DNA of 64,000 nt from Bacillota bacterium (lineage in GTDB: Bacteria > Bacillota > Clostridia > Lachnospirales > Lachnospiraceae). The notes under the pieces are model-generated. The model saw only the letters and a list, made by a program, of their open reading frames with translations. It searched no databases and had not been told where the DNA came from. The DNA lies in assembly GCA_023395555.1 (NCBI GenBank), contig JAEWYQ010000019.1:1-64000 (forward strand), given 5' to 3'. This document shows positions 8,240 to 17,549 of this stretch, one piece after another; the first letter of the stretch is position 1; each line of letters starts with the position of its first letter. Made by a program: the position numbers and the translations under genes.

Positions 8240-9340
8240 TTATAAATATCGATTTACAAAATCATAGCAACCGCCATACCATTGATGGCCTCCTTCAAAA
8301 GGACGGTATTCCATACATTCATTATTTCCCATAAGTGCATATATCTTACCTATTCTCTCTGCCTGTTCTGTCGGGTCTGCAATTCCTCTTGGGCCATCCA
8401 GCTTATCATGAATTCCGTTTTCTATGAATAAATACCTTGGAGCAATTAAGGAAGCAATATCGCAGACGTCGGCATATTGCCACAGCTTTGGAAGATAGTT
8501 GCAGGGACAAAGGTGTGTTTCCAGGATGCTGTCATAATAACCGTGAAGATATCCGCTGATTACGGTCAATTTTATTCTCTCATCCATGGCGGCAAGCCAC
8601 AAGGAATAAAGTCCGCCGCCTGAAAATCCGGCACATCCGATTCGGTTCGGATCAACATAGGTATGCTCTGCTGCAAAATCAACCAGACACATCATATCCC
8701 ACAATACCAGACCCTGGAAACTAAGCCCCAATGCTTCTGCAATCTGCGCCAGGTTCCTGCAGGAAGAACCTAACGTGCTGATTTTCATATCCGGTGCAAA
8801 TGCCTTATCTTCCATGGAAGCTCCTTCTATACGCTCTCCATATCCCGGCGGGTCCGGACATAGGACAAGATATCCTCTTTTTACAAACTCCCTCCCATAG
8901 CTCTCCTTCGGAGCTCTTTCCAGCTTTTCCTTTGCCTCGTCGTTGCTGATCACTCCGGCTACCGTGTCTTTATTCGCTCCGTGGGCGGGGAGTGCGATCA
9001 TAAGCCTGTGCTCCTGCTGTTTGCTGACAGTGTCCGGTATCAGCATATAAAACGGCATAAATACATGAGGAAGGGTTTCCATGCGATATTTTATCCTTAC
9101 ATATCCCTCTTCTTTTATGCGCTCTAATTCGTCGACCTTCCTATGAACTCCCCGGTAAGAGGAACCGATCTCCTTGAGCTGTTCCATGCCCAGTATCTCA
9201 TTCAGCTTGTCTTTCATTCTCTCCTTCCATAAAGCCAGCTCTTCGGGCCGGTTACTAGCGATGGCTGAGATCCGGCTCTGCCCCCGGTACATCTCCTGGA
9301 AAAATTTCTTGTAGGAATATTCATTTGCCATATGTTTCAT
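8240..9340 (-). CDS. Alpha/beta hydrolase (acetylxylan esterase/dienelactone hydrolase-like)
   Basis: A 366-residue cytoplasmic alpha/beta hydrolase. The nucleophile elbow is GFSGGG with S240. A likely acid residue lies in ENGIHDKLDG (about 300-310) and the catalytic histidine in FEGGHQW near residue 350. Family members are esterases or related hydrolases that often serve in plant polysaccharide use. The start follows AGGAAGG by 8 bases. The gene lies 41 bases downstream of the AraC-type sensor on the same strand, so it may be co-transcribed with it and may act on the substrate of the adjacent ABC importer. The substrate is not known. Confidence 0.75.
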   Translation of the reverse strand: MKHMANEYSYKKFFQEMYRGQSRISAIASNRPEELALWKERMKDKLNEILGMEQLKEIGSSYRGVHRKVDELERIKEEGYVRIKYRMETLPHVFMPFYMLIPDTVSKQQEHRLMIALPAHGANKDTVAGVISNDEAKEKLERAPKESYGREFVKRGYLVLCPDPPGYGERIEGASMEDKAFAPDMKISTLGSSCRNLAQIAEALGLSFQGLVLWDMMCLVDFAAEHTYVDPNRIGCAGFSGGGLYSLWLAAMDERIKLTVISGYLHGYYDSILETHLCPCNYLPKLWQYADVCDIASLIAPRYLFIENGIHDKLDGPRGIADPTEQAERIGKIYALMGNNECMEYRPFEGGHQWYGGCYDFVNRYL

Positions 9341-9381
9341 ACCTCATTCCTTCCTGATATTAATATTTTAGTAAATAGAGC

Positions 9382-11610
9382 TTATTCCCTGACATTTCTG
9401 TAAGCAGCAGGAGTTAAGCCGGTTTCTCTTTTAAAAATGGAATAAAAATAATTCGGAGTGGTAAAACCGGCAGCGATTGCAATATCAACGATTGTCATAT
9501 CGCTTTGTGTCAGCAGCTTCTGCGCTTTCATGACGCGGATCTGGCGGATGTAATCATTAATATAAAAGCCTGTAATCGACTTAAAGATACGGGCAAAATA
9601 ATTGGGAGAATAGCCATATACCTCTGCGATCATATCCACGTTTAAATTTGGATTCCTATAATTTTTAGCAATATAATCCTTGCTTTCCTCGATTTTTTTA
9701 TAATGCTTACTGCTTTTAATCTGTTCCGCTTCCTCTTTACGGAGTCTAAATTCTTCGAAAATTCTCTGCATTTTCGTCTTCCCTTCCTCAAGGGTTTTGG
9801 GAAGCATTTCCGAGGCTGACAGATTCGTCAGGGAGGGAACCCCTAACTGCTGCAATCGAAAGATTGCTTCCAGATAGAGCTGCATAAACAGCATGAAAGC
9901 AGTTTGATAGGTATATCGTCGTATGGTGGTTATAAAATCCTCCAGCTTTTCATCAAAATCCTCCCGGTCATTATGGGTCAGACTATATAAAATATCTGCC
10001 ATGATCTTATCCGGATAGGACAGTGGCTCCGGCAACAGCTCCATAGTACATTTCGGATAGATCACTTGGTTATAACCAAATATAAATTTATAATTCTGAA
10101 GTTCTTTTACCTTTTGATACACATGGAAACAGTATTTTATATCAGTCACCACTCCGTCCAATCCAATGGTAAGGGTGATCCTATATTCCTCCGTAATGAT
10201 ATCCCTGATTTTTTCCAGAAGAGATACCAGGGCATCAAAGGACACATTATTGTCTTTCCTCGAGTTGATCAGGCAGACAACTTCATCATGATCAATATAG
10301 ACACTTTCCGTATAAAAGAAATGATCTAAATGTATTTGTAATAACTGCTTGATTCTGGCTTGTACAACCACTAATCTTAAGCTGTTGTCCGGCCATTCTT
10401 CTATTTTGAAGGAGGAGATAAACATTCCGTCAAAAGGGATGTTCCATCCATTCTCCTCCAGAGCTTCGGTAACTTTATCAAATTCCGCATCCCCCATTAA
10501 GATGCTTTTTATAAGATCAGCACGTAATTTAGGCAGATAAAGCGCATTTTTTTCTTCTAAACTCTCAATTTCTTTCATCGTATTTTCGTAGACATGAAGA
10601 ATCAACCCAAACTCGTCCTTTTCCGTCTCTTGGGCATATTTTGAATTCTCCATCTCAGAAGCAAGAGAACCTAAGGGCTTGTATAATCTGCGGGATACCA
10701 TAAACTGGATGAATGCACTGCATATCATCACCAATAAGCTTGCAAGAAGAAATAAATTTCTCTGCTGGGTCAACTGCTCTGTTATACTGCTATAATCCGT
10801 ATAGCTGATAAATTTATATCCGGACAGAGCGTCAATATAATAAGAAAATACCAATTTCTTATGGTCAAATACAATCTTACTACTGCCGGTTTGTTCTTCT
10901 GATGCACTGATTCTCATATAAAATTCTTTCAGGAGCTTATCTGAGAGAAGCTCCTTCTGATATTGCTTCTCTATTAATAATTGATTCTCCCGGTCAATAA
11001 TTAACTGGGTATATTCTGTTTCCCCCAGCACATGATCAACAATACGGTCGTATCCAAAATTAATGAAAATCCCTCCCGCAGGCTCCTGGTAAGTATCGGT
11101 ATAGACCGGGTAGGCGAAGGTAATGAGCTTTTCCTCTTTATTATCAATCAGTTCAGAGATATAGATGGTTTTTGATTTCAATTCTTGTAAGATTTTCCAC
11201 CCTTCCTCCGCGTTAAACTTTCTCGATCCGCAAAAGGCGGCATCCTTTGCTTTATCATTATAAATACATATGGAATGAATATACGGATTTATATTCAATA
11301 ATTTTTTGATTTTCAGGTAAGTCAGATAATTCTCTGCCGGATCGAATTCTGTAAGTGACAGATATTTATCAACCTGCTGCTCGATCACAATGGTTGTATA
11401 AAGCTGTTCTTCCTCATGATAGAAATCCGTCAATGAACGCGCATTTTTCCTTAGATTGCTTTGATAATCAGAATACATATTTTTAAGCAATGCCTCTGAG
11501 TAATTCTGATAAAAAAAGATGGTCAGAATAAAGGTAGTTAAAGCCGCTAAAAAAGTATAGGATATGACCATCTTTTTAAAATATTTCTTCTTTACAATTC
11601 CCTTTTTCAT
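9382..11610 (-). CDS. Membrane-bound AraC family regulator (YesS-like)
   Basis: A 742-residue one-component regulator. A first membrane segment lies at about 14-33, an extracellular sensor region at about 34-285 and a second membrane segment at about 286-306. A HAMP-like linker and a long intracellular region follow, then a C-terminal AraC helix-turn-helix pair (about 640-740; NVDMIAEVYGYSPNYFARIFK and TIVDIAIAAGFTTPNYFYSIFK). YesS-type proteins sense a sugar or binding protein outside the cell and activate an adjacent ABC importer. It is divergent from the LplB/YtcP-type importer at 11906-15351, its expected target. Confidence 0.88.
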   Translation of the reverse strand: MKKGIVKKKYFKKMVISYTFLAALTTFILTIFFYQNYSEALLKNMYSDYQSNLRKNARSLTDFYHEEEQLYTTIVIEQQVDKYLSLTEFDPAENYLTYLKIKKLLNINPYIHSICIYNDKAKDAAFCGSRKFNAEEGWKILQELKSKTIYISELIDNKEEKLITFAYPVYTDTYQEPAGGIFINFGYDRIVDHVLGETEYTQLIIDRENQLLIEKQYQKELLSDKLLKEFYMRISASEEQTGSSKIVFDHKKLVFSYYIDALSGYKFISYTDYSSITEQLTQQRNLFLLASLLVMICSAFIQFMVSRRLYKPLGSLASEMENSKYAQETEKDEFGLILHVYENTMKEIESLEEKNALYLPKLRADLIKSILMGDAEFDKVTEALEENGWNIPFDGMFISSFKIEEWPDNSLRLVVVQARIKQLLQIHLDHFFYTESVYIDHDEVVCLINSRKDNNVSFDALVSLLEKIRDIITEEYRITLTIGLDGVVTDIKYCFHVYQKVKELQNYKFIFGYNQVIYPKCTMELLPEPLSYPDKIMADILYSLTHNDREDFDEKLEDFITTIRRYTYQTAFMLFMQLYLEAIFRLQQLGVPSLTNLSASEMLPKTLEEGKTKMQRIFEEFRLRKEEAEQIKSSKHYKKIEESKDYIAKNYRNPNLNVDMIAEVYGYSPNYFARIFKSITGFYINDYIRQIRVMKAQKLLTQSDMTIVDIAIAAGFTTPNYFYSIFKRETGLTPAAYRNVRE

Positions 11611-11905
11611 ACTACCCCCATATACTTCAGTGTACCATCGGCGCTTTTACATGCTAATCCATCTTCCTGTCCTATCTCATTATATCTTAAAATCGGCGGA
11701 AAACCACTGCATCATTAATTTTTGAAGAATATCTTTAGCATTTATAGTCCCCCTCTTCTGACCAGTCATAGAAAATGGACTAAATCATTGGAATCAGCAC
11801 TATCTTTTCCGCTTCTTTGCGGCTACACTTAACTCACGATAGACTTATACGGCGCCTGTAATTCTATTTTATCCAAACTATTTTCAGGAAAGGAGGTTGC
11901 CGCAT
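11611..11905. other. Divergent regulatory region, sensor/importer
   Basis: This 295-base gap separates the AraC-type regulator (-) from the ABC importer operon (+). It should hold both promoters and the activator site. No convincing canonical promoter pair or palindrome stands out, which is usual for an activator-dependent promoter. Confidence 0.4.
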
Positions 11906-12835
11906 TTGAAAAAGATTGCATCCCTGGGAAGAGAATTATATAAGAACAAGGCACTGTACAGTATGTTTCTTCCTGTTGCTGTCATATTGATATTATTTAA
12001 CTATCTTCCGATGTTTGGCCTTATTACTGCCTTCAAGGATTTCAATTTTGCCGACGGTATTATAAAGAGTCCATGGATTCATCCGCTGACCAAAAACTTT
12101 GAATACTTGTTTTCTTCCGGTTCCGCGGTTACTGCTACCATAAATACGGTATTTCTTAATCTGCTGTTTATACTCTTCGGCCTGCTGTTTGAAGTTGGAC
12201 TTGCCTTGATGTTTCATGAACTGAGCGGGCGGAAATTTAAGAACTTCGTTCAATTTTGCATTTTTCTTCCCTATTTTATTTCATGGATTGTTGTTGGTCT
12301 TTTTTCATATAACCTGTTCAACTTTGAGCACGGCAGTTTTAATAACCTGTTGGGTCTGATGGGAGCGGAATCGGTTAATTGGTATGAAAAGCCTGCTCTC
12401 TGGATTGTCATACTTGTAATATTCCGTATATGGAAATTTACCGGGTATGGGATGGTCATGTATATTGCCGCACTTGGCGGAATCGATCTTTCCTATTATG
12501 AAGCGGCAAAGATAGATGGTGCCGGACGCTGGCAGCAGATCCGGTTTGTCAGCCTTCCATTGATCGCTCCCACCATTATTACATTACTGTTACTAAACTG
12601 CGGACGAATCATGAATGCTGATTTTGGTATGTTCTTTTCCTTAATCGGTAATAATGCCCAGCTCTATAGAACCACCGATGTCCTGGATACCTTTATTTAT
12701 CGGAATCTTCGGCTGAATGGGGATATCGGCATGTCATCGGCAGCAGGCTTTTATCAATCTCTTCTGTCTACATGCATTCTGCTGGTAATGAACCGAGTGG
12801 CAAGAAAGCATAGCCCGGATGGAGCATTATTCTAG
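11906..12835 (+). CDS. Carbohydrate ABC transporter permease, LplB type
   Basis: A 309-residue membrane permease of the CUT1 class with six expected helices. The EAA loop that contacts the ATPase reads YYEAAKIDGAGRWQQIRFVSLPLIAPT (about 190-216). The start is TTG at 11906, nine bases after AGGAGG (11891-11896); an earlier in-frame TTG at 11897 abuts that ribosome site and cannot be used with it. It forms an operon with the second permease and the binding protein. No ATPase is in the cluster, as is common for CUT1 importers that share an MsmX-type ATPase. Confidence 0.9.
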   Translation: MKKIASLGRELYKNKALYSMFLPVAVILILFNYLPMFGLITAFKDFNFADGIIKSPWIHPLTKNFEYLFSSGSAVTATINTVFLNLLFILFGLLFEVGLALMFHELSGRKFKNFVQFCIFLPYFISWIVVGLFSYNLFNFEHGSFNNLLGLMGAESVNWYEKPALWIVILVIFRIWKFTGYGMVMYIAALGGIDLSYYEAAKIDGAGRWQQIRFVSLPLIAPTIITLLLLNCGRIMNADFGMFFSLIGNNAQLYRTTDVLDTFIYRNLRLNGDIGMSSAAGFYQSLLSTCILLVMNRVARKHSPDGALF

Positions 12836-12844
12836 GAGGAAACC

Positions 12845-13732
12845 ATGAAAGAACGAAAATGTATCTCACTGATCAATTTATTTATTGCGATTATCCTGCT
12901 GATATTTGGCGTATTCTGTTTACTTCCGTTTTTACTGGTGCTGTCAGGCTCCATCACCTCAGAGGCTGAAATAATGTCCCGCGGATACAGTTTAGTTCCC
13001 AAAATGATCGATCTTACCGCATACCGGATTTTACTGAGTGATGCGGGAAGAATATTGCAGGGATATAAAATCTCCATTACCGTGACATTTGTTGGCACCT
13101 TATTAAGCGTACTGGTTATTTCCCTTGGAGCTTACCCCATCTCACTGGAAAGGGTGAGATACCATAAAGTTCTCAATTTTTTTGTTTTATTTACAATGCT
13201 GTTTAATGGCGGTATGGTTCCGTGGTTTATTGTATGCAGAAATATATTGAACCTTAAGGATTCCGTCTGGGCTTTAATTCTGCCCTATCTTGCCAATGCG
13301 TGGTACATCTTTCTTGTGCGCAATTATTACAGAAGCATTCCGGCTGAATTGGCAGAAGCCGCGAAGATTGACGGCGCCAGTGAATACCGTACCTTCTTTC
13401 AGATCATATTGCCGCTGGCAAAGCCTGTGATTGCCACAATATCCTTATTTATCAGCCTTAATTATTGGAATGACTGGTGGCTGGGAATTATGCTGATTGA
13501 CAAAACCGATTATCAACCGCTGCAGCTCTTATTAAGAACCATTACCTCCAATATCCAATTTTTAAGCTCCTCATCCAATGTAAATGCCATTGCCCAGACC
13601 ATAGGTTATATTCCTTCCGAGGGGATAAAAATGGCAACCTGCATTGCCACCATCGGCCCGATTATTCTGGTGTACCCGTTTATACAAAAATACTTTGTCA
13701 AGGGTATTATGGTTGGCGCTGTCAAGGGATAG
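12845..13732 (+). CDS. Carbohydrate ABC transporter permease, YtcP type
   Basis: A 295-residue partner permease (CUT1, YtcP-like). The EAA loop reads LAEAAKIDGASEYRTFFQIILPLAKPV (about 175-200). The start follows an AGGAGG that overlaps the end of the upstream permease gene, nine bases after its stop. Together with the first permease it would form the membrane channel of an oligosaccharide importer. Confidence 0.9.
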   Translation: MKERKCISLINLFIAIILLIFGVFCLLPFLLVLSGSITSEAEIMSRGYSLVPKMIDLTAYRILLSDAGRILQGYKISITVTFVGTLLSVLVISLGAYPISLERVRYHKVLNFFVLFTMLFNGGMVPWFIVCRNILNLKDSVWALILPYLANAWYIFLVRNYYRSIPAELAEAAKIDGASEYRTFFQIILPLAKPVIATISLFISLNYWNDWWLGIMLIDKTDYQPLQLLLRTITSNIQFLSSSSNVNAIAQTIGYIPSEGIKMATCIATIGPIILVYPFIQKYFVKGIMVGAVKG

Positions 13733-13767
13733 ATATTATACTTAAATTATATGAAAGGGGAATTTTT

Positions 13768-15351
13768 ATGAAAAATTTATTCAAAAAAATAGCAGCCATT
13801 ACTTTATTAATCGTCTTTCCTGCCCTTATGCTCCTGGGGTGCACGGCAAAGACAAATAACACTCCCGCCCCCGATACAACAACAGCTCCGGCTGACGACA
13901 ATGCATCAGGGAAACCGGCGGCTTCTGAACTGGCGCCTGTGACCCTGACCTTCTGGTCCTGCGGTGATAAATATTCGGCTCAGGATGAAGTCCTGGCTGC
14001 TTTTTGCGAAAAATATAAGAGTCAGCTAAATATTGAGAAAATCCAATATAATTTTGTTTCCTTCGGTGATTATGAAGATAAAATGACTGCATTAGTCGCC
14101 GGCGGAGACAGCTTTGACGGATTTTTTGTTGCCGACTGGATGCTCTATGCGAAAATGGCGAATAAGGGGGCACTGCTGCCTTTGAACGATTTAATGGAGC
14201 AATACGCGCCGACCTTATTCAAAACCTATGAGGATAACGGCTCAACAATTGCCTGCAGCATCAACGGGCAATTGGTAGCACTGCCCTGGACCACCAATAA
14301 AAGTTCAAAGGCCGTCCTCTTATATCGGAAAGACCTGGCACAAAAATATGGGGTTGATACATCGAGGCTTGAAACAATAGAAGATTTGGACCGGATGTTT
14401 ACAGACGCCAAAGCAAAAGTTCCCGATATCACTATCTTTGAATCCGGCTTTCCCCGGGGAAATACTTATAGTGATGTGTTGGCTGTCCTGCACTCCAAGT
14501 ATGAATTGGATGCTATGAACTATCACATGCTTACCACCGATTTAAACTCGGCTTCCGTAACGATACAGCCCATTGAACAGACGGATATGTTTAAAGAGGC
14601 GGTAACCTGGATGCAGAAATGGTATAGCGAAGGTATCGTATCAAAAAATGAGTTATCCGAAACCGATACCCAATTGTTTGAAAACGGTAAGACCTTCGCC
14701 AAGGTAGGCTTAATGGGAACTGCCCTTCAGGGCATCGCATTTAATATCGGCGGAGCGGAATATGGCTATGCGGAATTATATCCCGACGGCAAGTTCCGTT
14801 ATGATTCTCCCTTAAATAATGCCTTTGCCATTAATAAGAATGCCGCCAATGCAGAACGTGTCCTGATGCTGCTGGAATTACTGAACACCAATGAAGAGGC
14901 TTATGATATGTTCCTGTATGGAATCGAAGGAAGCACTTATGTAATAAACGAGGGGGGTGCCATCGATTATCCTGAAGGACAGGATTCCTCAAACTCAACT
15001 TACTTAGATTGGTTCCGCTGGCCGTTTATCCGGTCACAGTTTAATAAGCCTTCCGGAAGTATCACCGCAGAAGCTTTGGAAGCGGAAAACAACTGGCTGC
15101 AAAAGAATTCCCTGGTTGTCTCTCCCCTCATCGGCTTTAATCCCGATACCAGCAGTATCAAGACAGAATTGGCCCAGCGTGACCAATTATATGATGAGCA
15201 GGGTAAACTGCTGCTTGCGGGTATCATAGAGGGCAATGATGTCAGTATGGCTGTTGATAAATATATTCAAGCTCAGAAAAATGCCGGACTTGATGCGATT
15301 GTATCCTATATGCAGGCCGAGGCGAATCAGTTTATTGCAGGTACTAAATAA
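13768..15351 (+). CDS. ABC importer substrate-binding lipoprotein (family 1)
   Basis: A 527-residue extracellular solute-binding protein. The signal peptide ends in the lipobox LLGC, with C25 as the predicted lipidated residue. A short linker rich in T, P and A follows, then the mature domain starting VTLTFWSCGDKYSAQDE. The size is typical of LplA/YtcQ-type proteins that bind oligosaccharides. It is the last gene of the importer operon, 35 bases after the second permease, with an AAAGGGG ribosome site. The 3' end is followed by an imperfect duplicate of its own last 31 bases. The ligand is unknown; the nearby esterase and GH105 gene hint at plant-derived glycans. Confidence 0.9.
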   Translation: MKNLFKKIAAITLLIVFPALMLLGCTAKTNNTPAPDTTTAPADDNASGKPAASELAPVTLTFWSCGDKYSAQDEVLAAFCEKYKSQLNIEKIQYNFVSFGDYEDKMTALVAGGDSFDGFFVADWMLYAKMANKGALLPLNDLMEQYAPTLFKTYEDNGSTIACSINGQLVALPWTTNKSSKAVLLYRKDLAQKYGVDTSRLETIEDLDRMFTDAKAKVPDITIFESGFPRGNTYSDVLAVLHSKYELDAMNYHMLTTDLNSASVTIQPIEQTDMFKEAVTWMQKWYSEGIVSKNELSETDTQLFENGKTFAKVGLMGTALQGIAFNIGGAEYGYAELYPDGKFRYDSPLNNAFAINKNAANAERVLMLLELLNTNEEAYDMFLYGIEGSTYVINEGGAIDYPEGQDSSNSTYLDWFRWPFIRSQFNKPSGSITAEALEAENNWLQKNSLVVSPLIGFNPDTSSIKTELAQRDQLYDEQGKLLLAGIIEGNDVSMAVDKYIQAQKNAGLDAIVSYMQAEANQFIAGTK

Positions 15352-15384
15352 TGCGGATCAGTTTATTTCAGGTACTAAATAATT
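15323..15384 (+). repeat. 31-bp tandem duplication at the end of the binding-protein gene
   Basis: 15323-15353 and 15354-15384 are adjacent copies differing at about three positions. The first contains the final codons and stop (QFIAGTK, stop); the second lies downstream and would encode QFISGTK and a stop if it were read. Confidence 0.8.
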
Positions 15385-15395
15385 AGGTAAGACAT

Positions 15396-15432
15396 GTTAA
15401 GAGCATCGGCTTGGAGGGCCGATGCTCTTAAC
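15396..15432 (+). terminator. Hairpin after the importer operon
   Basis: A perfect 15-bp stem (15396-15410 with 15418-15432) with a 7-base loop. There is no T-run after it, so termination may be partial. The stem core GAGCATCGGC resembles the hairpins at 39418 and 56444. Confidence 0.6.
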
Positions 15433-15552
15433 CGTGTAGCAGTGCATAACGAGTGAGAATTACCTTCCAGAGCCATGCTGGGGACAATGTTGTTTATTTG
15501 TAGATAAATATGAATTATAATAGAATCTATATTATGCAAGGGGATGGTCTGA

Positions 15553-16227
15553 ATGCAAAATAAACTGCTTATGGTTGATGATGATAAAGAATTATTAAAG
15601 ATGCTAAAGTACTATTTTGAATTAAAGGGTTACTTGATCTATACTGCTTCCGATGGAAAGGAAGCCTTAGAAAAGATGGATATAACGCCGGATTTGATTT
15701 TACTTGATATTAATATGCCCCATATGAATGGGATAGAGCTGTGCAAGCGAATTAGAAATAAAGTATCCTGCCCCATCCTGTTTTTAACGGCAAAGGTGGA
15801 GGAGCAGGATATAATCAACGGCCTGTTATCAGGCGGGGATGATTATATCACGAAGCCCTTCCGGTTAAAGGAGCTGGAAGCCAGAATTACCGCACATATT
15901 GCAAGAGAAGGACGAAACCGGGAGAAGACGCGGATAAAATTCATAGATAAGTGGAGCATAGACTTTGTCGGGAGAACGGTGCATTATGGTGATAATGAAA
16001 TTAATCTGACAAAAATGGAATATGAAATAGTAGAATTTCTAGCCAGCCATGCAGGACAGGTCTTTGATAAAGAGAGCATCTATGAAAAGCTATGGGGATA
16101 TGATGGAGAAGGAGACAGCAGAATTGTAACGGAACTCATACGCAGAATCAGAAAAAAATTCTCCCAATATACCCAACAGGAATTTATTGAAACAGTATGG
16201 GGGTGCGGCTACAAATGGAGCGTATAA
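15553..16227 (+). CDS. OmpR-family response regulator
   Basis: A 224-residue two-component regulator: receiver domain 1-115 (acidic DDD near residues 8-10, phospho-acceptor in LILLDINMP near D52, conserved K in YITKPF) and winged-helix DNA-binding domain about 130-222 ending ETVWGCGYKW. Its gene overlaps the start of the sensor kinase gene. The ABC exporter operon follows and has direct repeats of OmpR type in its promoter (17483-17504), so that operon is the likely target. Confidence 0.92.
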   Translation: MQNKLLMVDDDKELLKMLKYYFELKGYLIYTASDGKEALEKMDITPDLILLDINMPHMNGIELCKRIRNKVSCPILFLTAKVEEQDIINGLLSGGDDYITKPFRLKELEARITAHIAREGRNREKTRIKFIDKWSIDFVGRTVHYGDNEINLTKMEYEIVEFLASHAGQVFDKESIYEKLWGYDGEGDSRIVTELIRRIRKKFSQYTQQEFIETVWGCGYKWSV

Positions 16228-17405
16228 AACAATTATCATTAAAGAAAACCTTAATGATTTATTTGGTGATTGCATTGACAGCGAGCTTTTTTTCATCCGC
16301 TTTCATTATTTCCATAGCTCAGCAAATTCAATATAACATATGGTTTCACTATTTGGATCAAGAGGAATATTTTGATTTGGCAGCCAGGAACATAGAACAG
16401 TATGGAATCCGGATCAATATATCCCGGCCCAGCTCCTATGTTTTAACAAAAACGGATTATAATATTACAGAAGCCTGTGACTTTGTGATTACATGGACGC
16501 CGCTGATTCTGTCAACACTATGCTCCGGACTTGCCGTGGCGATATTCTATAAAAACAAATTAAAGACACCCATAAGAATATTGGAAGACAGTTCTTTAGA
16601 AATAGCAAATAATAATCTGGATTTCCACATTAAATATGACCATAACGATGAAATGGGAAGATTATGCGCTTCTTTCGAGCAGATGAGAGACCAGCTGCAG
16701 ATTAATAATAAATATTTATGGAAGACCATTGAAGAACAGAAGAATCTAAAGGCTGCAATTGCACATGACCTGCGGTCACCCCTGGCAATTTTAAGGGGTT
16801 ATCATGAAATGCTGATAGAATTCGTGCCCCAGGATAAAATTGATAAGGAAAGACTGAATGAGATTATTTTATCCTGTGATAAGCAGACCGAACGGCTTTT
16901 ATTATTTATAGACAAGATGAAGCAGCTATCCAGTCTTGAAGATAGAAAGGCAGATTATGCAACGGTTAATACCCGGGAATTAATGAAGCAATTAGAGGAA
17001 TCGGCCGGTATTCTTGCTGCTTCCAAGCATATTGAGATTGAAATAGGGATGGAGGAGGGGGCCCCTTCCTCATTTCAGGCAGATATGGCAATGATTTGTG
17101 AGGTCTATGAGAACCTGATTTCCAATGCAGTACGATATGCGTATGAGAAGATAAGGATAACGGTGAACTTTATAAACTCCATGCTGCAGGTTGAGGTATG
17201 TGATGATGGCATCGGTTTTCATGCAGACAGCATGGAATTGGTCACCAATGCATATTATCATGAGAATTCTGCGAATGATTTAAACCATTTTGGATTAGGT
17301 TTATATATCAGTAAGCTCCTTTGCGAAAAGCATGGGGGGAAGATATTAATTAAGAATGCTGTGAATAAGGGAGCAAGTGTAAAAGCAGAGTTTATAATCC
17401 GTTAA
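16215..17405 (+). CDS. Sensor histidine kinase
   Basis: A 396-residue kinase with two membrane segments (about 9-33 and 95-118), a small outer loop of about 60 residues, a HAMP domain, a HisKA dimerisation domain with the phospho-site in AHDLRSPLA and a C-terminal HATPase with NAVRYA, DDGIGF and GLGLY. ATG at 16215 is preferred because GGGGGTG lies upstream at a workable distance, giving a 13-base overlap with the regulator; an in-frame ATG at 16197 has no ribosome site. It pairs with the regulator at 15553. Confidence 0.88.
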   Translation: MERIKQLSLKKTLMIYLVIALTASFFSSAFIISIAQQIQYNIWFHYLDQEEYFDLAARNIEQYGIRINISRPSSYVLTKTDYNITEACDFVITWTPLILSTLCSGLAVAIFYKNKLKTPIRILEDSSLEIANNNLDFHIKYDHNDEMGRLCASFEQMRDQLQINNKYLWKTIEEQKNLKAAIAHDLRSPLAILRGYHEMLIEFVPQDKIDKERLNEIILSCDKQTERLLLFIDKMKQLSSLEDRKADYATVNTRELMKQLEESAGILAASKHIEIEIGMEEGAPSSFQADMAMICEVYENLISNAVRYAYEKIRITVNFINSMLQVEVCDDGIGFHADSMELVTNAYYHENSANDLNHFGLGLYISKLLCEKHGGKILIKNAVNKGASVKAEFIIR

Positions 17406-17419
17406 GAGCTTACAGTCTG

Positions 17420-17469
17420 GGAGCGGTTGCGAAACTAATTATTAATTAATTGGGCAGCCGCTCCTTTTT
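17420..17469 (+). terminator. Rho-independent terminator after the sensor kinase
   Basis: An 11-bp stem (17420-17430 with 17454-17464, one G-T pair) is followed directly by TTTTT. Confidence 0.8.
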
Positions 17470-17482
17470 GTTGTCTTTTTAT

Positions 17483-17504
17483 TGTTAACTGTCTGTTAAT
17501 CTTA
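17483..17504 (+). promoter_or_regulatory. OmpR-type direct repeats before the ABC exporter operon
   Basis: GTTAAC and GTTAAT lie in an 11-base period (TGTTAACTGTC then TGTTAATCTTA), in the place of a -35 box. A -10-like TATGAT (17503-17508) follows. This is the usual layout of a promoter activated by an OmpR-family regulator, probably the one at 15553. Confidence 0.45.
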
Positions 17505-17507
17505 TGA

Positions 17508-17529
17508 TAGACGTTGCCGGCAACGTATA
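17508..17529 (+). promoter_or_regulatory. 22-bp palindromic operator before the ABC exporter operon
   Basis: TAGACGTTG-CCGG-CAACGTATA has one mismatch between its arms and shares its arms with the dyads at 2932 and 62054. It directly follows the -10-like box, so bound repressor would block transcription. Confidence 0.6.
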
Positions 17530-17549
17530 GAAAGGGAGGTGCAGAAGAA